Counted from the first letter of the stretch, positions 10,276 to 19,523 are shown. The stretch is 58,892 nt of DNA from Shewanella saliphila (GCF_014648295.1 NZ_BMQV01000026.1:1-58892), one strand, 5' to 3'. The notes: a model not told the origin generated them from the letters alone. Made by a program: numbers and translations.

Positions 10276-11052
10276 ATGTGCGAATTACTGGCGATGAGTG
10301 CCAATGTGCCAACAGATATTGTGTTCAGTTTTACAGGCTTAGCCGAACGAGGTGGGGTGACCGGACCACATGTTGATGGTTGGGGCATTACGTTTTACGA
10401 AGGTAAAGGTAATCGAACATTTAAAGATGCGTGTCCGAGTAGTAAATCGCACATTGCCGATTTGATTAAATCTTATCCGATTAAAAGTGAGATCGTGGTG
10501 AGCCATATTCGCCAGGCCAATCGAGGTTGCGTGTCGCTGGTCAATACTCACCCGTTTACTCGCGAGTTGTGGGGCCGTTACTGGACTTATGCCCATAATG
10601 GACAGTTAACAGGTTATCAGGACAAATTTACGGTATCACGTTTTCAACCTGTCGGAGACACTGACAGTGAATTGGCTTTTTGCTGGATTTTAGAATCCGT
10701 CGTTAACCATTTTGGTGAGCAAGAACCTGAAAATATGCAGCCGGTATTTGACTATATTGCCAAGCTTGCAGATGAAATTCGTGAGTTAGGTGTGTTCAAT
10801 ATGTTACTGAGTAATGGCATCGATTTAATGGCATATTGCACCAACAATTTATGTCATATTACTCGCCGTGCGCCCTTTGGTAAGGCAACTCTGATTGATA
10901 CCGATGTGGTGATTGATTTTAGTCAAGAAACCACGCCAAATGACGTGGTGACTGTGATTGCGACAAGGCCATTAACCAACAATGAAAATTGGGTGGTGCT
11001 CAGCCCTGGCGACTGGAAGTTATTTCGAAAAGGCGAGTTAGTCCTCGGCTAA
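10276..11052 (+). CDS. Class II glutamine amidotransferase, YafJ family
   Basis: Protein of 258 residues with an N-terminal nucleophile glutaminase fold. Cys2 directly follows the initiator methionine (MCELLAMS), as required for an N-terminal nucleophile; HIRQANRG (about residue 75) and HPFTRELWGRYWTYAHNGQL (about 94) are the family's substrate-binding motifs, and GDTDSELAF follows near residue 128. No synthase domain is attached, so the ammonia acceptor is unknown. Its last 15 bases overlap the end of the convergent DUF3108 gene. It starts 260 bases from the divergent fadE and may share regulatory DNA with it. Confidence 0.9.
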   Translation: MCELLAMSANVPTDIVFSFTGLAERGGVTGPHVDGWGITFYEGKGNRTFKDACPSSKSHIADLIKSYPIKSEIVVSHIRQANRGCVSLVNTHPFTRELWGRYWTYAHNGQLTGYQDKFTVSRFQPVGDTDSELAFCWILESVVNHFGEQEPENMQPVFDYIAKLADEIRELGVFNMLLSNGIDLMAYCTNNLCHITRRAPFGKATLIDTDVVIDFSQETTPNDVVTVIATRPLTNNENWVVLSPGDWKLFRKGELVLG

Positions 11053-12036
11053 TTGTTTTATATCATCGAGTTCAGATTCTGTTATTTGCGCATCATTTTC
11101 AGCTTCGGCAACGAGTTCATCTATTGATGTCGAAGCATCCGTTGCGGGCCCGTCAATCACAATGGGGGTCATTGGTGGTAACGGTTGTTCAAATTGATAA
11201 GTGGCTAACTGAATGTCGAGCTGCTTACTGCCTTTTGAGAAATGGCTTAACCGCACGGGTAAATAAGCTAAGTCAGGCGCCATCCAAAAATAGGTTTGAC
11301 GTTTTTTGGCTTTCTTTGCCGCGCGAACCACTTCCACTTTAACCGTGTCGTAAGTGCCACTGTCTAATACCACTTGCTCTTTGCCCAATACTCTAAATTG
11401 ATAGTCATCCACTTCTTTTTCTTTGACCATCTTGTAATCTAACGGCCGGGTATTGGCCGCTAAGTCCATTCTAAATTGTAATTGCACCATGAGCGGATCA
11501 AAGACTCTCTCTTGGTAAGGAAGTTTAAGCGCCTCTTGTTTATATATGGTGTGAATAAACTCTTGTGCTTTGGCAAAGGCGGTTTGCTCTGTGTAATCGC
11601 TGCCTGTGCCACTGCGTTCATGCACATACCTAAACGGCACAAGCTTGCCATTTTCTAAAGTAAATTCGCTGGTTAACTGGCGTTTATCAGACAGTAATAG
11701 CAAGCTGACATTGCTGTCAAAATGATAGGTGTAATATCCAGTATCGGTAGCGGGCAAACTATAGATAGCCTCACCTAATTCGATACTGCCGTAAAATACT
11801 TTATAGTTGGCTTTATGCGCCGTTAATGGCGATAAAATTGCGGCTTTTTCAAATTCGGATAACGGTACAGCAGGAATAAGTTGTGCTGCTTTTTCTGTAG
11901 TCACTTGGGCTTCTTTTTTGCTCAACTGCCCAGTAGATTCACTGTCGGTAGGCAGCAGTGAAGCCGCAGCCTGCACATAAAGTGCTGGGCTGATGCAGAG
12001 TATTAATGTACAAAATCGCGTTAATTTATTGCTCAA
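11038..12036 (-). CDS. DUF3108 domain protein, exported
   Basis: Protein of 332 residues with a cleavable signal peptide (residues 1-24, ending VQAA). The body (about 70-290) fits the DUF3108 family of periplasmic beta-rich proteins of unknown function: LTAHKANYKVFYGSIELGEA opens the domain and YFWMAPDLAYLPVRLSH lies near its end. The tail is acidic (ATDASTSIDELVAEAEND). The 3' end overlaps the opposing amidotransferase gene by 15 bases. I infer envelope localisation; no enzymatic function can be stated. Confidence 0.85.
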   Translation of the reverse strand: MSNKLTRFCTLILCISPALYVQAAASLLPTDSESTGQLSKKEAQVTTEKAAQLIPAVPLSEFEKAAILSPLTAHKANYKVFYGSIELGEAIYSLPATDTGYYTYHFDSNVSLLLLSDKRQLTSEFTLENGKLVPFRYVHERSGTGSDYTEQTAFAKAQEFIHTIYKQEALKLPYQERVFDPLMVQLQFRMDLAANTRPLDYKMVKEKEVDDYQFRVLGKEQVVLDSGTYDTVKVEVVRAAKKAKKRQTYFWMAPDLAYLPVRLSHFSKGSKQLDIQLATYQFEQPLPPMTPIVIDGPATDASTSIDELVAEAENDAQITESELDDIKQLAED

Positions 12037-12078
12037 TGTATAAATACCTTAACAGTTAATATATTTAACAACTTGAAA

Positions 12079-12423
12079 TTAAAAGGGTAATGTCATTACT
12101 AATGTTGCCAGATCTGGTTTCCATTGATATTGAGACAACGAAATCTTGCCAGCGTTCACTGTTATCCCTTCTAATCTGAGTAACTCTTGTTGTTGCCTAT
12201 AGGGTTCGGTGTCTTTAGCGAACGAAATTTTCCCCTGGCTATTTATTACTCTGTGCCAAGGTAGTGCTAAAGAGTCAGGCGCGAGTTTTAAGGCTCTTGA
12301 TACATATCGAGCTCTACCTGGTAATCCCGCCAAATCCGCTACTATTCCATAAGGTAACACAGAGCCGTGAGGGATAAGATTAACAATAAACCATATTCGC
12401 TCCATGGGCGTAACTGAAGTCAT
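12079..12423 (-). CDS. Alkyltransferase-like (ATL) protein, MGMT family without catalytic Cys
   Basis: Protein of 114 residues corresponding to the C-terminal DNA-binding domain of O6-alkylguanine-DNA alkyltransferases. The active-site motif PCHR is replaced by PWHRVIN, so it cannot accept an alkyl group. Known ATL proteins bind O6-alkylguanine, flip the base and hand the lesion to nucleotide excision repair. The helix-turn-helix recognition region with RARYVSRAL is present. The gene lies just before DUF3108 on the same strand, 42 bases apart, but no functional link is evident. Confidence 0.92.
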   Translation of the reverse strand: MTSVTPMERIWFIVNLIPHGSVLPYGIVADLAGLPGRARYVSRALKLAPDSLALPWHRVINSQGKISFAKDTEPYRQQQELLRLEGITVNAGKISLSQYQWKPDLATLVMTLPF

Positions 12424-12523
12424 GGGGATCCGATTAAAGTGGTAATATTAGCGACAAATAATAGAAAAACTGCGGCTAATGTACAACCGCAATTTTATAT
12501 ATGAGGGATAGTTATGGAGTTAA

Positions 12524-13207
12524 TTAAAGTACCGTTAAGTAGATACAAAAGAAGTGACTAAACGCGCCACCGAGTACAAATAGATGCCATATAGCATGAT
12601 TAAATGGAATGCGTTTACCTACGTAAAAAATCACTCCGAGGCTGTAAAATAACCCGCCAGCTAATAATAAGGTTAACCCTAGCGCCGACATTTGGCTTTT
12701 TAAATCATCCATGACAGTGACACACAGCCAGCCCATGACTAAATAAAGCACCACACTAAAGGCCTTAAAGCGGCCAATAAACAAGGTTTTAAATATGATG
12801 CCACCCAAGGCTAGAGCCCAAATTGCACTGAGTACCATGCTAGCTTGCGGACTTTGTAAACTGATCAGCATAAGCGGGGTATAAGTGCCCGCAATTAACG
12901 TATAAATAGCGCAATGGTCGGCCATTTTAAAACGTTTACGCCACACCATACTTTGGCTTGAGTGATATAACGTCGAAGCCAAAAACAACACGATAATACT
13001 TAAGCCATACACCACAATACCGCTGGTTTGTACAAACGTTAATTGTGCAGGCGCTTTGATCAACATTAATACCAATCCAACAATACCCGCGAAAACGCCT
13101 AAGGCATGTGAGCTGGCATTGGCTAATTCTTCTCTAGCACAATAGTCAGATATTGATGTTGTCGTCTCCGTTTGAGGCGTCGTTAATGTATCTGTTAAAG
13201 AGTTCAT
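12524..13207 (-). CDS. trhA: Hemolysin III / TrhA family membrane protein
   Basis: Inner-membrane protein of 227 residues with seven predicted helices, of the PAQR-like hemolysin III family. Family motifs are visible: EELANASSHALGVFAG near residue 28, STLYHSSQ near 82, ADHCAIYTLIAGTYTP near 95, and HAIWHLFVLGGAFSHFF near 204, which supply the conserved His/Asp/Ser metal-site residues. In E. coli the family member influences membrane energetics and fluidity homeostasis; whether it is haemolytic is doubtful. It is apparently transcribed alone. Confidence 0.9.
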   Translation of the reverse strand: MNSLTDTLTTPQTETTTSISDYCAREELANASSHALGVFAGIVGLVLMLIKAPAQLTFVQTSGIVVYGLSIIVLFLASTLYHSSQSMVWRKRFKMADHCAIYTLIAGTYTPLMLISLQSPQASMVLSAIWALALGGIIFKTLFIGRFKAFSVVLYLVMGWLCVTVMDDLKSQMSALGLTLLLAGGLFYSLGVIFYVGKRIPFNHAIWHLFVLGGAFSHFFCIYLTVL

Positions 13208-13461
13208 AATATCCTGTTTGCTAAGCTGTATGGATTTTCAGCGAAGTTAGTCTATCAGCCTAAATACTAAAATGCTACATTTTAGAGTACACGTGTAAGC
13301 TTAAATTGTGGTTTAATAAATTGTTATTTATTTTCAGTGTATTGAAGCAATGAGATTAATAAAGATTCACAACTAGAGAGACTTTAACGGTAAGATTTAA
13401 TGCTATTGAAACGGCATAATCGCGTTATACTGAGGCAATTATTCTTGGCTTATTCGTTTTT
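13208..13461. other. Divergent intergenic region
   Basis: This 254-base AT-rich gap separates trhA (minus strand) from the hypothetical gene (plus strand). It must hold both promoters. No clear palindrome or RNA gene was seen. Confidence 0.4.
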
Positions 13462-14055
13462 ATGACTGATAAACATCAATCGAAAAATCATCTTCATCAG
13501 CATGACGCTCAATCGTGTGATTCTGATGATTCTCTCGTTAAGTCACCCACTGAGCCGTGTATGCACTCTGCAACAGACAGCGGACATATTGATTTTGACC
13601 CAGCAATGACCCCGTTTGTTGACACTAAAGATGACACTCACGACACGCTTTTACAGCAACATCAACAACAGGTGGCTAATGAGATTCAGTTACAGTTTTC
13701 AGGTGCAATTGCGGCTTCCCCTAACAATAATGAGCCACTTTTAATTGACGTTGAAACCGAAAATAATAAAAGCTTGCAAGGCAAAGTAAGCAAACTCGTA
13801 AGTGACCATAGTTGGCTGCTGGTATTGATGATTCATGTGTTAGTGGTTGCGATGGCACTGATTTTTGGACGGGTGGATATTAGCGGATTAAACGACATTC
13901 CACTTGAGCAAACCGCGCCCAAGCCTTTGCCAGTATTAAAGAGTTATTTAATTACCGAAGAGCAATACAACAAGCTGGTTGAAAACGCACAGCAAACAGA
14001 ACCGTCAACACCCGCCATTGATAAGCAACAAGTGCTATCACAATCAACTGAGTAG
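13462..14055 (+). CDS. Hypothetical single-pass membrane protein
   Basis: I do not recognise this 197-residue protein. The first ~110 residues are polar and rich in His, Asp, Gln and Ser, suggesting a disordered cytoplasmic region. One clear membrane segment, around residues 117-136 (SWLLVLMIHVLVVAMALIFG), is followed by a short C-terminal part with ITEEQYNKLVENA. By the positive-inside rule the N-terminus is probably cytoplasmic. It is convergent with the rhombosortase gene. No function can be assigned. Confidence 0.65.
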   Translation: MTDKHQSKNHLHQHDAQSCDSDDSLVKSPTEPCMHSATDSGHIDFDPAMTPFVDTKDDTHDTLLQQHQQQVANEIQLQFSGAIAASPNNNEPLLIDVETENNKSLQGKVSKLVSDHSWLLVLMIHVLVVAMALIFGRVDISGLNDIPLEQTAPKPLPVLKSYLITEEQYNKLVENAQQTEPSTPAIDKQQVLSQSTE

Positions 14056-14081
14056 TAATCTAGACATTACGAGGTTGGTAG

Positions 14082-14708
14082 TTAAGACAATTTATTGTAT
14101 TTGAAGCGATTGGCAATCACTGACCAACATACCGCACACAATAAACCACAAATAAGCCCCACCAAATGTGATTCGGTAGCGACTCTAGCCGCGATTAATT
14201 CAGTGATACTTGTCGATGCGCCAAAGTATTGCTCATAAGCCACTTTGGCTATCACTCCAATAAGCAACAAATAACCAGACATATAACCTTTACGAATGTC
14301 CATCATGGCGCCAAAAGCAAATAAGCCATGCAGCATACCGCTTAATCCGACATAGGCTTTAAGGTTGGGGTAAAACAGGTACAAACCAATGCCTTCTAAT
14401 AAACATAGGCATAAAAACAATAAGACGAGTTTTTCGGGATGACGTTTGTAATGCACTTCGTGTAAAAACACGATGACCCAAAACCCCGCTAAATTCATGA
14501 GCAAATGCCACAAATTGGTATGTAATAGATTACCCGTGAGTAAACGCCACACTTGCCCATGGGCAATATCATCATATCGGTAGCTGAAATATTGATCGAT
14601 AGGCAAAAATGCAGGTGTTGGAATGTCAGCAGCAAACAGGGCGATACAGACTACACTGATCATCACCAAAAAATGATAGGGTCCAACAGCATTATAATTT
14701 TTGGCCAA
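14082..14708 (-). CDS. rrtA: Rhombosortase (rhomboid-family GlyGly-CTERM protease)
   Basis: Intramembrane serine protease of 208 residues with about six membrane helices. GLSGMLHG (near residue 124) contains the catalytic serine in the rhomboid GxS context, the histidine partner is in ESHLVGLICGL (near residue 178), and TNLWHLLMNLAGFW (near 64) matches the rhomboid HxxxN helix. Rhombosortases process proteins that end in GlyGly-CTERM anchors, which often are type II secretion substrates, before surface attachment. No GlyGly-CTERM protein is encoded in this window, so its substrates must be elsewhere. Confidence 0.88.
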   Translation of the reverse strand: MAKNYNAVGPYHFLVMISVVCIALFAADIPTPAFLPIDQYFSYRYDDIAHGQVWRLLTGNLLHTNLWHLLMNLAGFWVIVFLHEVHYKRHPEKLVLLFLCLCLLEGIGLYLFYPNLKAYVGLSGMLHGLFAFGAMMDIRKGYMSGYLLLIGVIAKVAYEQYFGASTSITELIAARVATESHLVGLICGLLCAVCWSVIANRFKYNKLS

Positions 14709-14781
14709 AATTACCTCTAAACATCATTTTTGTGTTTTGTTGCATCTATTGTTCAGTATAGTCAAATTAGCTTAAAAAGAC

Positions 14782-14809
14782 GGTTTTATCACTTTTTAGT
14801 AATAAAACC
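14782..14809 (-). terminator. Hairpin downstream of queC
   Basis: GGTTTTAT (14782-14789) pairs with ATAAAACC (14802-14809). It lies just beyond the queC stop on the minus strand and probably terminates that transcript. The U-run is weak. Confidence 0.5.
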
Positions 14810-14833
14810 ATATCTGTTTAGCGGATCCGCAAC

Positions 14834-15562
14834 TTAGTTTGTTGCCATTTTTTGATTGAGAGATGCCATCACCGATGCCTGGTTTTGTAAGTAATCATCT
14901 AAACCGCGTTGGCGTAACAAACAAGCAGGGCAATCACCGCAACCTGCACCGACAATCCCGTTATAACAAGTTAAGGTTTGTTGTTGCACTAGGGCGAGTT
15001 GTTGATATTTGTCTGCCAATGCCCAGGTTTCAGCTTTATTGAGCCACATTAAAGGGGTGATGATCTTCAGTGGTTTATCCATTCCGAGAGCAAGCGATTG
15101 CTGCATAGACTGAATAAACTCATTACGACAATCTGGGTAGCCCGAAAAATCAGTCTCACACACGCCAGTAATAATGGCATCGCAGCCAAGTTGATAAGCA
15201 TAAATACCGGCTAAAGTGAGAAACAGAATGTTTCGTCCTGGTACAAACGTGTTAGGTAAACCATTGTTCATTAACTCATGCGATACCGGGATAGCATCGC
15301 GGGTTAATGCAGATATCGCCAGTTCGTTAAGTAAGGTTGTGTCCATAACCTTATGACTGGCTAATTTCAGTTCAACGGCTAACGCTTTGGCTACTTCTAT
15401 TTCTTGGCGATGGCGTTGCCCGTAATCAAAGGTAATCCCATGAACTTCATCATATTGCGACAAAGCTTGAATAAGGCAGGTGGTAGAATCTTGGCCGCCA
15501 CTGAATACAACAAGCGCTTTAGTGGTGTTTTTTACTGATGAATCTGACATGGGGATACTCAT
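14834..15562 (-). CDS. queC: 7-cyano-7-deazaguanine synthase
   Basis: ATP-dependent ligase that turns 7-carboxy-7-deazaguanine into preQ0, a step toward the queuosine tRNA modification. The PP-loop SGGQDSTTC (near residue 22) binds ATP, and the zinc site is formed by four cysteines in the C-terminal part, including [13 protein letters not shown] (near residue 208). The 242-residue length is typical. Met5 is an alternative start, since neither ATG has a strong ribosome binding site. queE lies divergently 192 bases away, so two consecutive pathway steps flank one intergenic region. Confidence 0.96.
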   Translation of the reverse strand: MSIPMSDSSVKNTTKALVVFSGGQDSTTCLIQALSQYDEVHGITFDYGQRHRQEIEVAKALAVELKLASHKVMDTTLLNELAISALTRDAIPVSHELMNNGLPNTFVPGRNILFLTLAGIYAYQLGCDAIITGVCETDFSGYPDCRNEFIQSMQQSLALGMDKPLKIITPLMWLNKAETWALADKYQQLALVQQQTLTCYNGIVGAGCGDCPACLLRQRGLDDYLQNQASVMASLNQKMATN

Positions 15563-15754
15563 TAACGTTCTGAAAGTTGACTCAAGATAATGACCTAAGC
15601 CGTTCAGAAAAAATCAAAATGATATTTTACCTAACGTCAGCTTAAGTGCAAAGCGAGCGGCGTAAATACTTGCAGCTGGAAGTAAAATACTCTATAAATG
15701 CCGGCCTGTTGTTTGTCTGGTGCTTGGCTGGGCGTAAAAAAAGTAAGGTAAAAC

Positions 15755-16423
15755 ATGAAATATCCAGTTAACGAAGTATTTGAAACAATACAAGGTGAGG
15801 GCAGCTTTACTGGCGTACCAGCACTTTTTGTTCGTTTACAAGGGTGTCCGGTTGGATGCGCCTGGTGTGATACTAAACAAACCTGGGATGTATTACCTGA
15901 AAATAAAGTCACTGCAGAGCAAGTTATTCAAGTTGACGGCACCATTGGTCGCTGGGCCGATCATACTGGCAGCAGCTTAATTCAAGCTTTTAAAGACAAA
16001 GGCTTTACGGCAAAACATATTGTATTAACCGGTGGAGAGCCGTGTTTATATGATTTAACCGAAATGACCAGTGACTTTATTGCAGCTGGGTATCAAGTGC
16101 AAATTGAGACCAGTGGCACTTTTGAGGTTAAATGTCATGACTCGGTTTGGGTGACGGTGTCGCCTAAAGTGAATATGAAAGGCGGTTATAAAGTCCTTGA
16201 GCAAGCCTTAGTGCGCGCCAACGAAATTAAACACCCAGTGGCCACTGAAAAACATGTCGATGAATTAGATGCACTGCTTAATGGCATTGACCTAACGGGT
16301 AAAACGATTTGTTTACAACCCATTAGTCAAAAAGAACGCGCAACAGAGTTGGCGATGAAAGTCTGTATTGCTCGTAACTGGCGTTTGTCTATTCAGACCC
16401 ACAAATATTTGAATATTGATTAA
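15755..16423 (+). CDS. queE: 7-carboxy-7-deazaguanine synthase
   Basis: Radical SAM enzyme that rearranges carboxytetrahydropterin to 7-carboxy-7-deazaguanine, the step immediately before QueC. The cluster-binding motif CPVGCAWC (C-x3-C-x2-C, near residue 31) and the SAM motif TGGEP (near residue 94) are present; ETIQGEGSFTG near the N-terminus is typical of QueE. At 222 residues it matches the gammaproteobacterial form. AAGGTAAAAC precedes the ATG. A strong hairpin terminator follows. Confidence 0.96.
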   Translation: MKYPVNEVFETIQGEGSFTGVPALFVRLQGCPVGCAWCDTKQTWDVLPENKVTAEQVIQVDGTIGRWADHTGSSLIQAFKDKGFTAKHIVLTGGEPCLYDLTEMTSDFIAAGYQVQIETSGTFEVKCHDSVWVTVSPKVNMKGGYKVLEQALVRANEIKHPVATEKHVDELDALLNGIDLTGKTICLQPISQKERATELAMKVCIARNWRLSIQTHKYLNID

Positions 16424-16479
16424 TATCAATTCCACTTAAGCTCGTGTCATCAATTGATACTGCTTGTAAATTGATAAAG

Positions 16480-16510
16480 CAATGCCGCGGATAATCTGCG
16501 GCATTGTTGT
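16480..16510. terminator. Bidirectional terminator between queE and PLP enzyme gene
   Basis: CAATGCCGC (16480-16488) pairs with GCGGCATTG (16498-16506) between two convergent genes. Confidence 0.75.
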
Positions 16511-16540
16511 ATTTAACCCGAGCTGAGGTGACTTAATCTA

Positions 16541-17602
16541 TTAAAGCAACAAACCACTATCATTAAATTGCTGCAGTTTTTGTCGATAATGCTCAAAGCA
16601 GCCTATATTGACGTCAATCCATTGCGGATTGTAATAAGTATCTAAATAACGCTCACCCGCATCACATATTAAGGTCACAATAGACCCTGTCTGGCCTGCT
16701 TGACGCATTTGAGTCGCCAATAATAGTGCACCGTATAAGTTAGTCCCGGTCGACGCGCCCGTTTTACGACCAATCAGTTGTTCTAACCATAAAATAGTCG
16801 CAACAGAAGCCGCATCAGGTATTTGCAACATCTCATCTATCACACCGGCAATAAAAGAAGGTTCTACTCTTGGTCTACCAATCCCTTCAATTTTGCTGTT
16901 TTTATCACTGACAATATTGGCATCGCCACTGGTAAAGTAATCATAAAACACTGAGTTTTCAGGGTCGACAACACATAATTGAGTCGTTTGCTGTTGATAG
17001 CGAATATAACGACCAATAGTCGCACTGGTGCCTCCTGTACCTGGGCTCATCACAATCCAACTTGGGATTGGATGCGGTTCTTTTTCCATTTGATTAAAAA
17101 TAGAATCGGCAATGTTGTTATTACCACGCCAGTCAGTTGCACGCTCAGCATAAGTAAACTGGTCAATATAATGGCCATTTAATTCTTGTGCTAAACGTTC
17201 TGACTCAGCATACATTTGGCTGCCGTTATCAACAAAATGACATTGGCCACCATAAAATTCGATTTGTTGAATCTTCTTTTTTGCCGTGGTTTTTGGCATC
17301 ACCGCAATAAAAGGTAGCCCCAATAAGCGCGCAAAATACGCTTCTGACACCGCGGTGCTGCCAGACGATGACTCTATGATTGGTGTGCCTTGTTTTATCC
17401 AACCATTACATAATGCGTATAAAAACAAAGAACGGGCTAAACGGTGTTTCAAACTGCCAGTGGGGTGGGTGCTTTCGTCTTTTAAATAAATATCTATGCC
17501 GGTTAATTGAGGCAAATCTAATTTGATTAAATGCGTATCAGCAGAACGTTGGTAATCTGCTTCAATTTTTGCGATGGCCTGATTGACCCAAGTTGTCGGC
17601 AT
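16541..17602 (-). CDS. PLP-dependent cysteine synthase-like protein
   Basis: Fold-type II PLP enzyme of 353 residues related to cysteine synthase and cystathionine beta-synthase. The Schiff-base lysine is in [15 protein letters not shown] (near residue 53), the phosphate-binding glycine loop in [16 protein letters not shown] (near 190), and [18 protein letters not shown] (near 79) is the substrate loop. It differs from CysK/CysM in its SLKHRLA context and longer C-terminus, so the substrate may not be O-acetylserine; a role in sulfur amino-acid metabolism is plausible but unproven. It is followed downstream, on the opposite strand, by queE and appears monocistronic. Confidence 0.82.
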   Translation of the reverse strand: MPTTWVNQAIAKIEADYQRSADTHLIKLDLPQLTGIDIYLKDESTHPTGSLKHRLARSLFLYALCNGWIKQGTPIIESSSGSTAVSEAYFARLLGLPFIAVMPKTTAKKKIQQIEFYGGQCHFVDNGSQMYAESERLAQELNGHYIDQFTYAERATDWRGNNNIADSIFNQMEKEPHPIPSWIVMSPGTGGTSATIGRYIRYQQQTTQLCVVDPENSVFYDYFTSGDANIVSDKNSKIEGIGRPRVEPSFIAGVIDEMLQIPDAASVATILWLEQLIGRKTGASTGTNLYGALLLATQMRQAGQTGSIVTLICDAGERYLDTYYNPQWIDVNIGCFEHYRQKLQQFNDSGLLL

Positions 17603-17797
17603 GATATTACTCGTTATTACAAATGGGCATAGATATTAACCAATATGAATAACGAAAAAAAGTGATAATTTTTTAACAGGAGAGTTGAAGATTATTTTGA
17701 ATTAAATCAGAAGATAATGAACAAAAATAAATGAATAACAAAAAAACAGGAGGATTAAATGTAGGAGAATTAAACGAAGAGAACGCAAGATGTAAAA

Positions 17798-17882
17798 TGG
17801 TGGAGGGAGAAGGATTCGAACCTTCGAAGGCTGAGCCGTCAGATTTACAGTCTGATCCCTTTGGCCACTCGGGAACCCCTCC
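17798..17882 (-). tRNA. tRNA-Tyr (GTA), copy 3 in transcription order
   Basis: The minus strand reads from GGAGGGGTTCCCGAGTGGCC to CTCCCTCCACCA, an 85-nt class II tRNA with encoded CCA. The anticodon GTA lies in CAGACTGTAAATCTG, and TTCGAATCC forms the T loop. The long variable arm is that of bacterial tRNA-Tyr. Confidence 0.97.
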
Positions 17883-17910
17883 ACTGCGAAAGAAGATAAC
17901 AAAGAAAAGA

Positions 17911-17995
17911 TGGTGGAGGGAGAAGGATTCGAACCTTCGAAGGCTGAGCCGTCAGATTTACAGTCTGATCCCTTTGGCCACTCGGGAACCCCTCC
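17911..17995 (-). tRNA. tRNA-Tyr (GTA), copy 2
   Basis: Identical in sequence to the neighbouring copies, 85 nt including CCA, with GTA anticodon. It is separated by 28 bases from copy 3 and 97 bases from copy 1. Confidence 0.97.
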
Positions 17996-18092
17996 ACACG
18001 TTTTCTTTACTACTTACTTTCTTTTTACACTTTAACGCTTTTGTTTTAGTCATCGAAATCGCTAAAACGGGTACATCTTATAACAACGCAAA

Positions 18093-18177
18093 TGGTGGAG
18101 GGAGAAGGATTCGAACCTTCGAAGGCTGAGCCGTCAGATTTACAGTCTGATCCCTTTGGCCACTCGGGAACCCCTCC
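18093..18177 (-). tRNA. tRNA-Tyr (GTA), copy 1, promoter-proximal
   Basis: Third identical 85-nt tRNA-Tyr with encoded CCA. It lies directly behind a strong promoter, so the three tRNAs are probably made as one precursor. Confidence 0.97.
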
Positions 18178-18192
18178 TCAATTGCGGCCGCC

Positions 18193-18221
18193 ATAGTATT
18201 CACAAACCCTTTGTATGTAAA
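18193..18221 (-). promoter_or_regulatory. Promoter of tRNA-Tyr cluster
   Basis: On the minus strand a -35 box TTTACA (18216-18221), a 17-base spacer and a -10 box TACTAT (18193-18198) are followed by the GC-rich discriminator GGCGGCCGC. A GC-rich discriminator is typical of stable RNA promoters under stringent control; that control is inferred. Confidence 0.8.
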
Positions 18222-18302
18222 GCCTAAAATTGAAAAAAATTCTAAAGTTTTGATTTATTTGGTCGATAAAATATCAATGCACAAGAGTAGTGATGTTTTT
18301 AT

Positions 18303-18800
18303 ATGCAAATTGAGTCAACATTAGTCAATGAGTTACAAATAGGCAGCCGATTAAACGGGGCGGTTGAACAAAATCGTCGTGGTGAATTTGGTTTACTATT
18401 GGCTATGTTATCGGCAGATGCCCGTGACATGGCTCAATTTCAGTTAGACAAGGATCTTAATGTAGATCAAAAATTACGCAAACAGTTTTCATTGCCTCCA
18501 GCACAACCTCTAGTTGCTGATGTTTCAAGCGATATTCACGTCACCGATAACGCGCCGCTATTTCAACAGCAGGGTGCTCGTCAATTTCAATTACAACAAG
18601 CATTAACGCCAGAAGCCATTGTGATAAGAGGGCCGCAACCCGATACCATGGTCGAAGTATTAAGCAACTGTGATGAGTTAACTAAACGCAAAGCATTGAA
18701 CAGTTACCAACAACATACTGTGATTGAAGACATGCACTTCATTGATCAATTAGCGACACAGCGTAAAATAAGCCAAACCATTGCCCAGCAATATGTTTAA
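18303..18800 (+). CDS. VC2046/SO_2500-type conserved protein
   Basis: Protein of 165 residues resembling the conserved VC2046/SO_2500 family of Vibrio and Shewanella, function unknown. It opens with ESTLVNELQIGSRLNGAVEQ and is probably cytoplasmic: no signal peptide or membrane segment is visible. The C-terminal half is helical and Gln-rich (QLATQRKISQTIAQQYV). The gene is apparently alone, reading away from the tRNA promoter. Recognition is from memory of the family and was not verified by search. Confidence 0.75.
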   Translation: MQIESTLVNELQIGSRLNGAVEQNRRGEFGLLLAMLSADARDMAQFQLDKDLNVDQKLRKQFSLPPAQPLVADVSSDIHVTDNAPLFQQQGARQFQLQQALTPEAIVIRGPQPDTMVEVLSNCDELTKRKALNSYQQHTVIEDMHFIDQLATQRKISQTIAQQYV

Positions 18801-18901
18801 CAAACAAGTCTTTTTTTTACTTATTTGTGAGCTTGGCAAATAAATGTTCGTAAAGTTTACGTTAGCATGTGTGCATTAAACCATGCACCCGAGGTGACAA
18901 A

Positions 18902-19192
18902 ATGATTAAACAAATTAAACAGCAACAATCTGATTCTGTTAATGATAGTTGCACCGACTGCGGAAGCTACGTTGATATTGGCGCGGTAGTAGAAGCTGAT
19001 GACACCTTATTACAAGTTAACCTTAATGGTGACAATGCATTAGCACAAGCGCAAGCATTGCAGCAAGCCGCACTCGAACGCTTTAGCGACACTAAAGCTA
19101 ATATTGAGCAGCAAGCAGATAGCGTTACGCTGTCATTGCAGTTTGCTTTTAGTGTAGAAAAAATGATTTTTCAATTAGAACACGCACTGTAA
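18902..19192 (+). CDS. DUF406 (YfcZ/YiiS) family protein
   Basis: Small protein of 96 residues. The start is set at the ATG giving MIKQIKQQ because GAGGTG lies 5 bases upstream; an upstream in-frame ATG at 18869 lacks such a site. The pattern CTDCGSYVDIGAVVEADDTLLQV matches the YfcZ/YiiS family, with a CxxC pair near residues 16-19, and the C-terminus is helical. The family is widespread in gammaproteobacteria with no established function. Confidence 0.82.
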   Translation: MIKQIKQQQSDSVNDSCTDCGSYVDIGAVVEADDTLLQVNLNGDNALAQAQALQQAALERFSDTKANIEQQADSVTLSLQFAFSVEKMIFQLEHAL

Positions 19193-19523
19193 AAACACAA
19201 AATCAGTGGGTTTGTTTAGTTAAGCATATAAGCTAAATAGCTATTGTATATAATGTTTTATGCTTTTCTGACGCAAGCGAAAAGGAATAAGTCACGACAA
19301 AATGGATTGCTGTTTGTGGATAACAAGTGTAATCTGCCGTTAATTAAACAAAGGTATAGTAGCTATAACTTATTTATAGTGGTATCGGTGCCTTGATGCG
19401 GATTTCGCTCCCATAGTTTACTGTTATTTATCTGGTATGTTTTATAACCCATTAAGAATAAAAATCATTTTAAATGATTAACAATCAGATAAATCAGTAA
19501 AGAAGCCATGTTTCGGGATTTAA
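19193..19523. other. Intergenic region with palindrome upstream of GGDEF/EAL gene
   Basis: No gene is seen in this 331-base gap. A perfect inverted repeat AATCATTT-T-AAATGATT occupies 19463-19479, 45 bases before the start of the next gene, and could be an operator. Several AT-rich -10-like hexamers occur but none is decisive. Confidence 0.4.

Noticed and set aside
15563..15754. preQ1 riboswitch between queC and queE
   Set aside because: No recognisable preQ1 aptamer (A-rich tail pairing with a small C-rich loop) could be found on either strand.
17731..18129. 132-residue open frame across the tRNA genes
   Set aside because: It translates the antisense of tRNA-Tyr copies and shows the same peptide repeated; it is not a gene.
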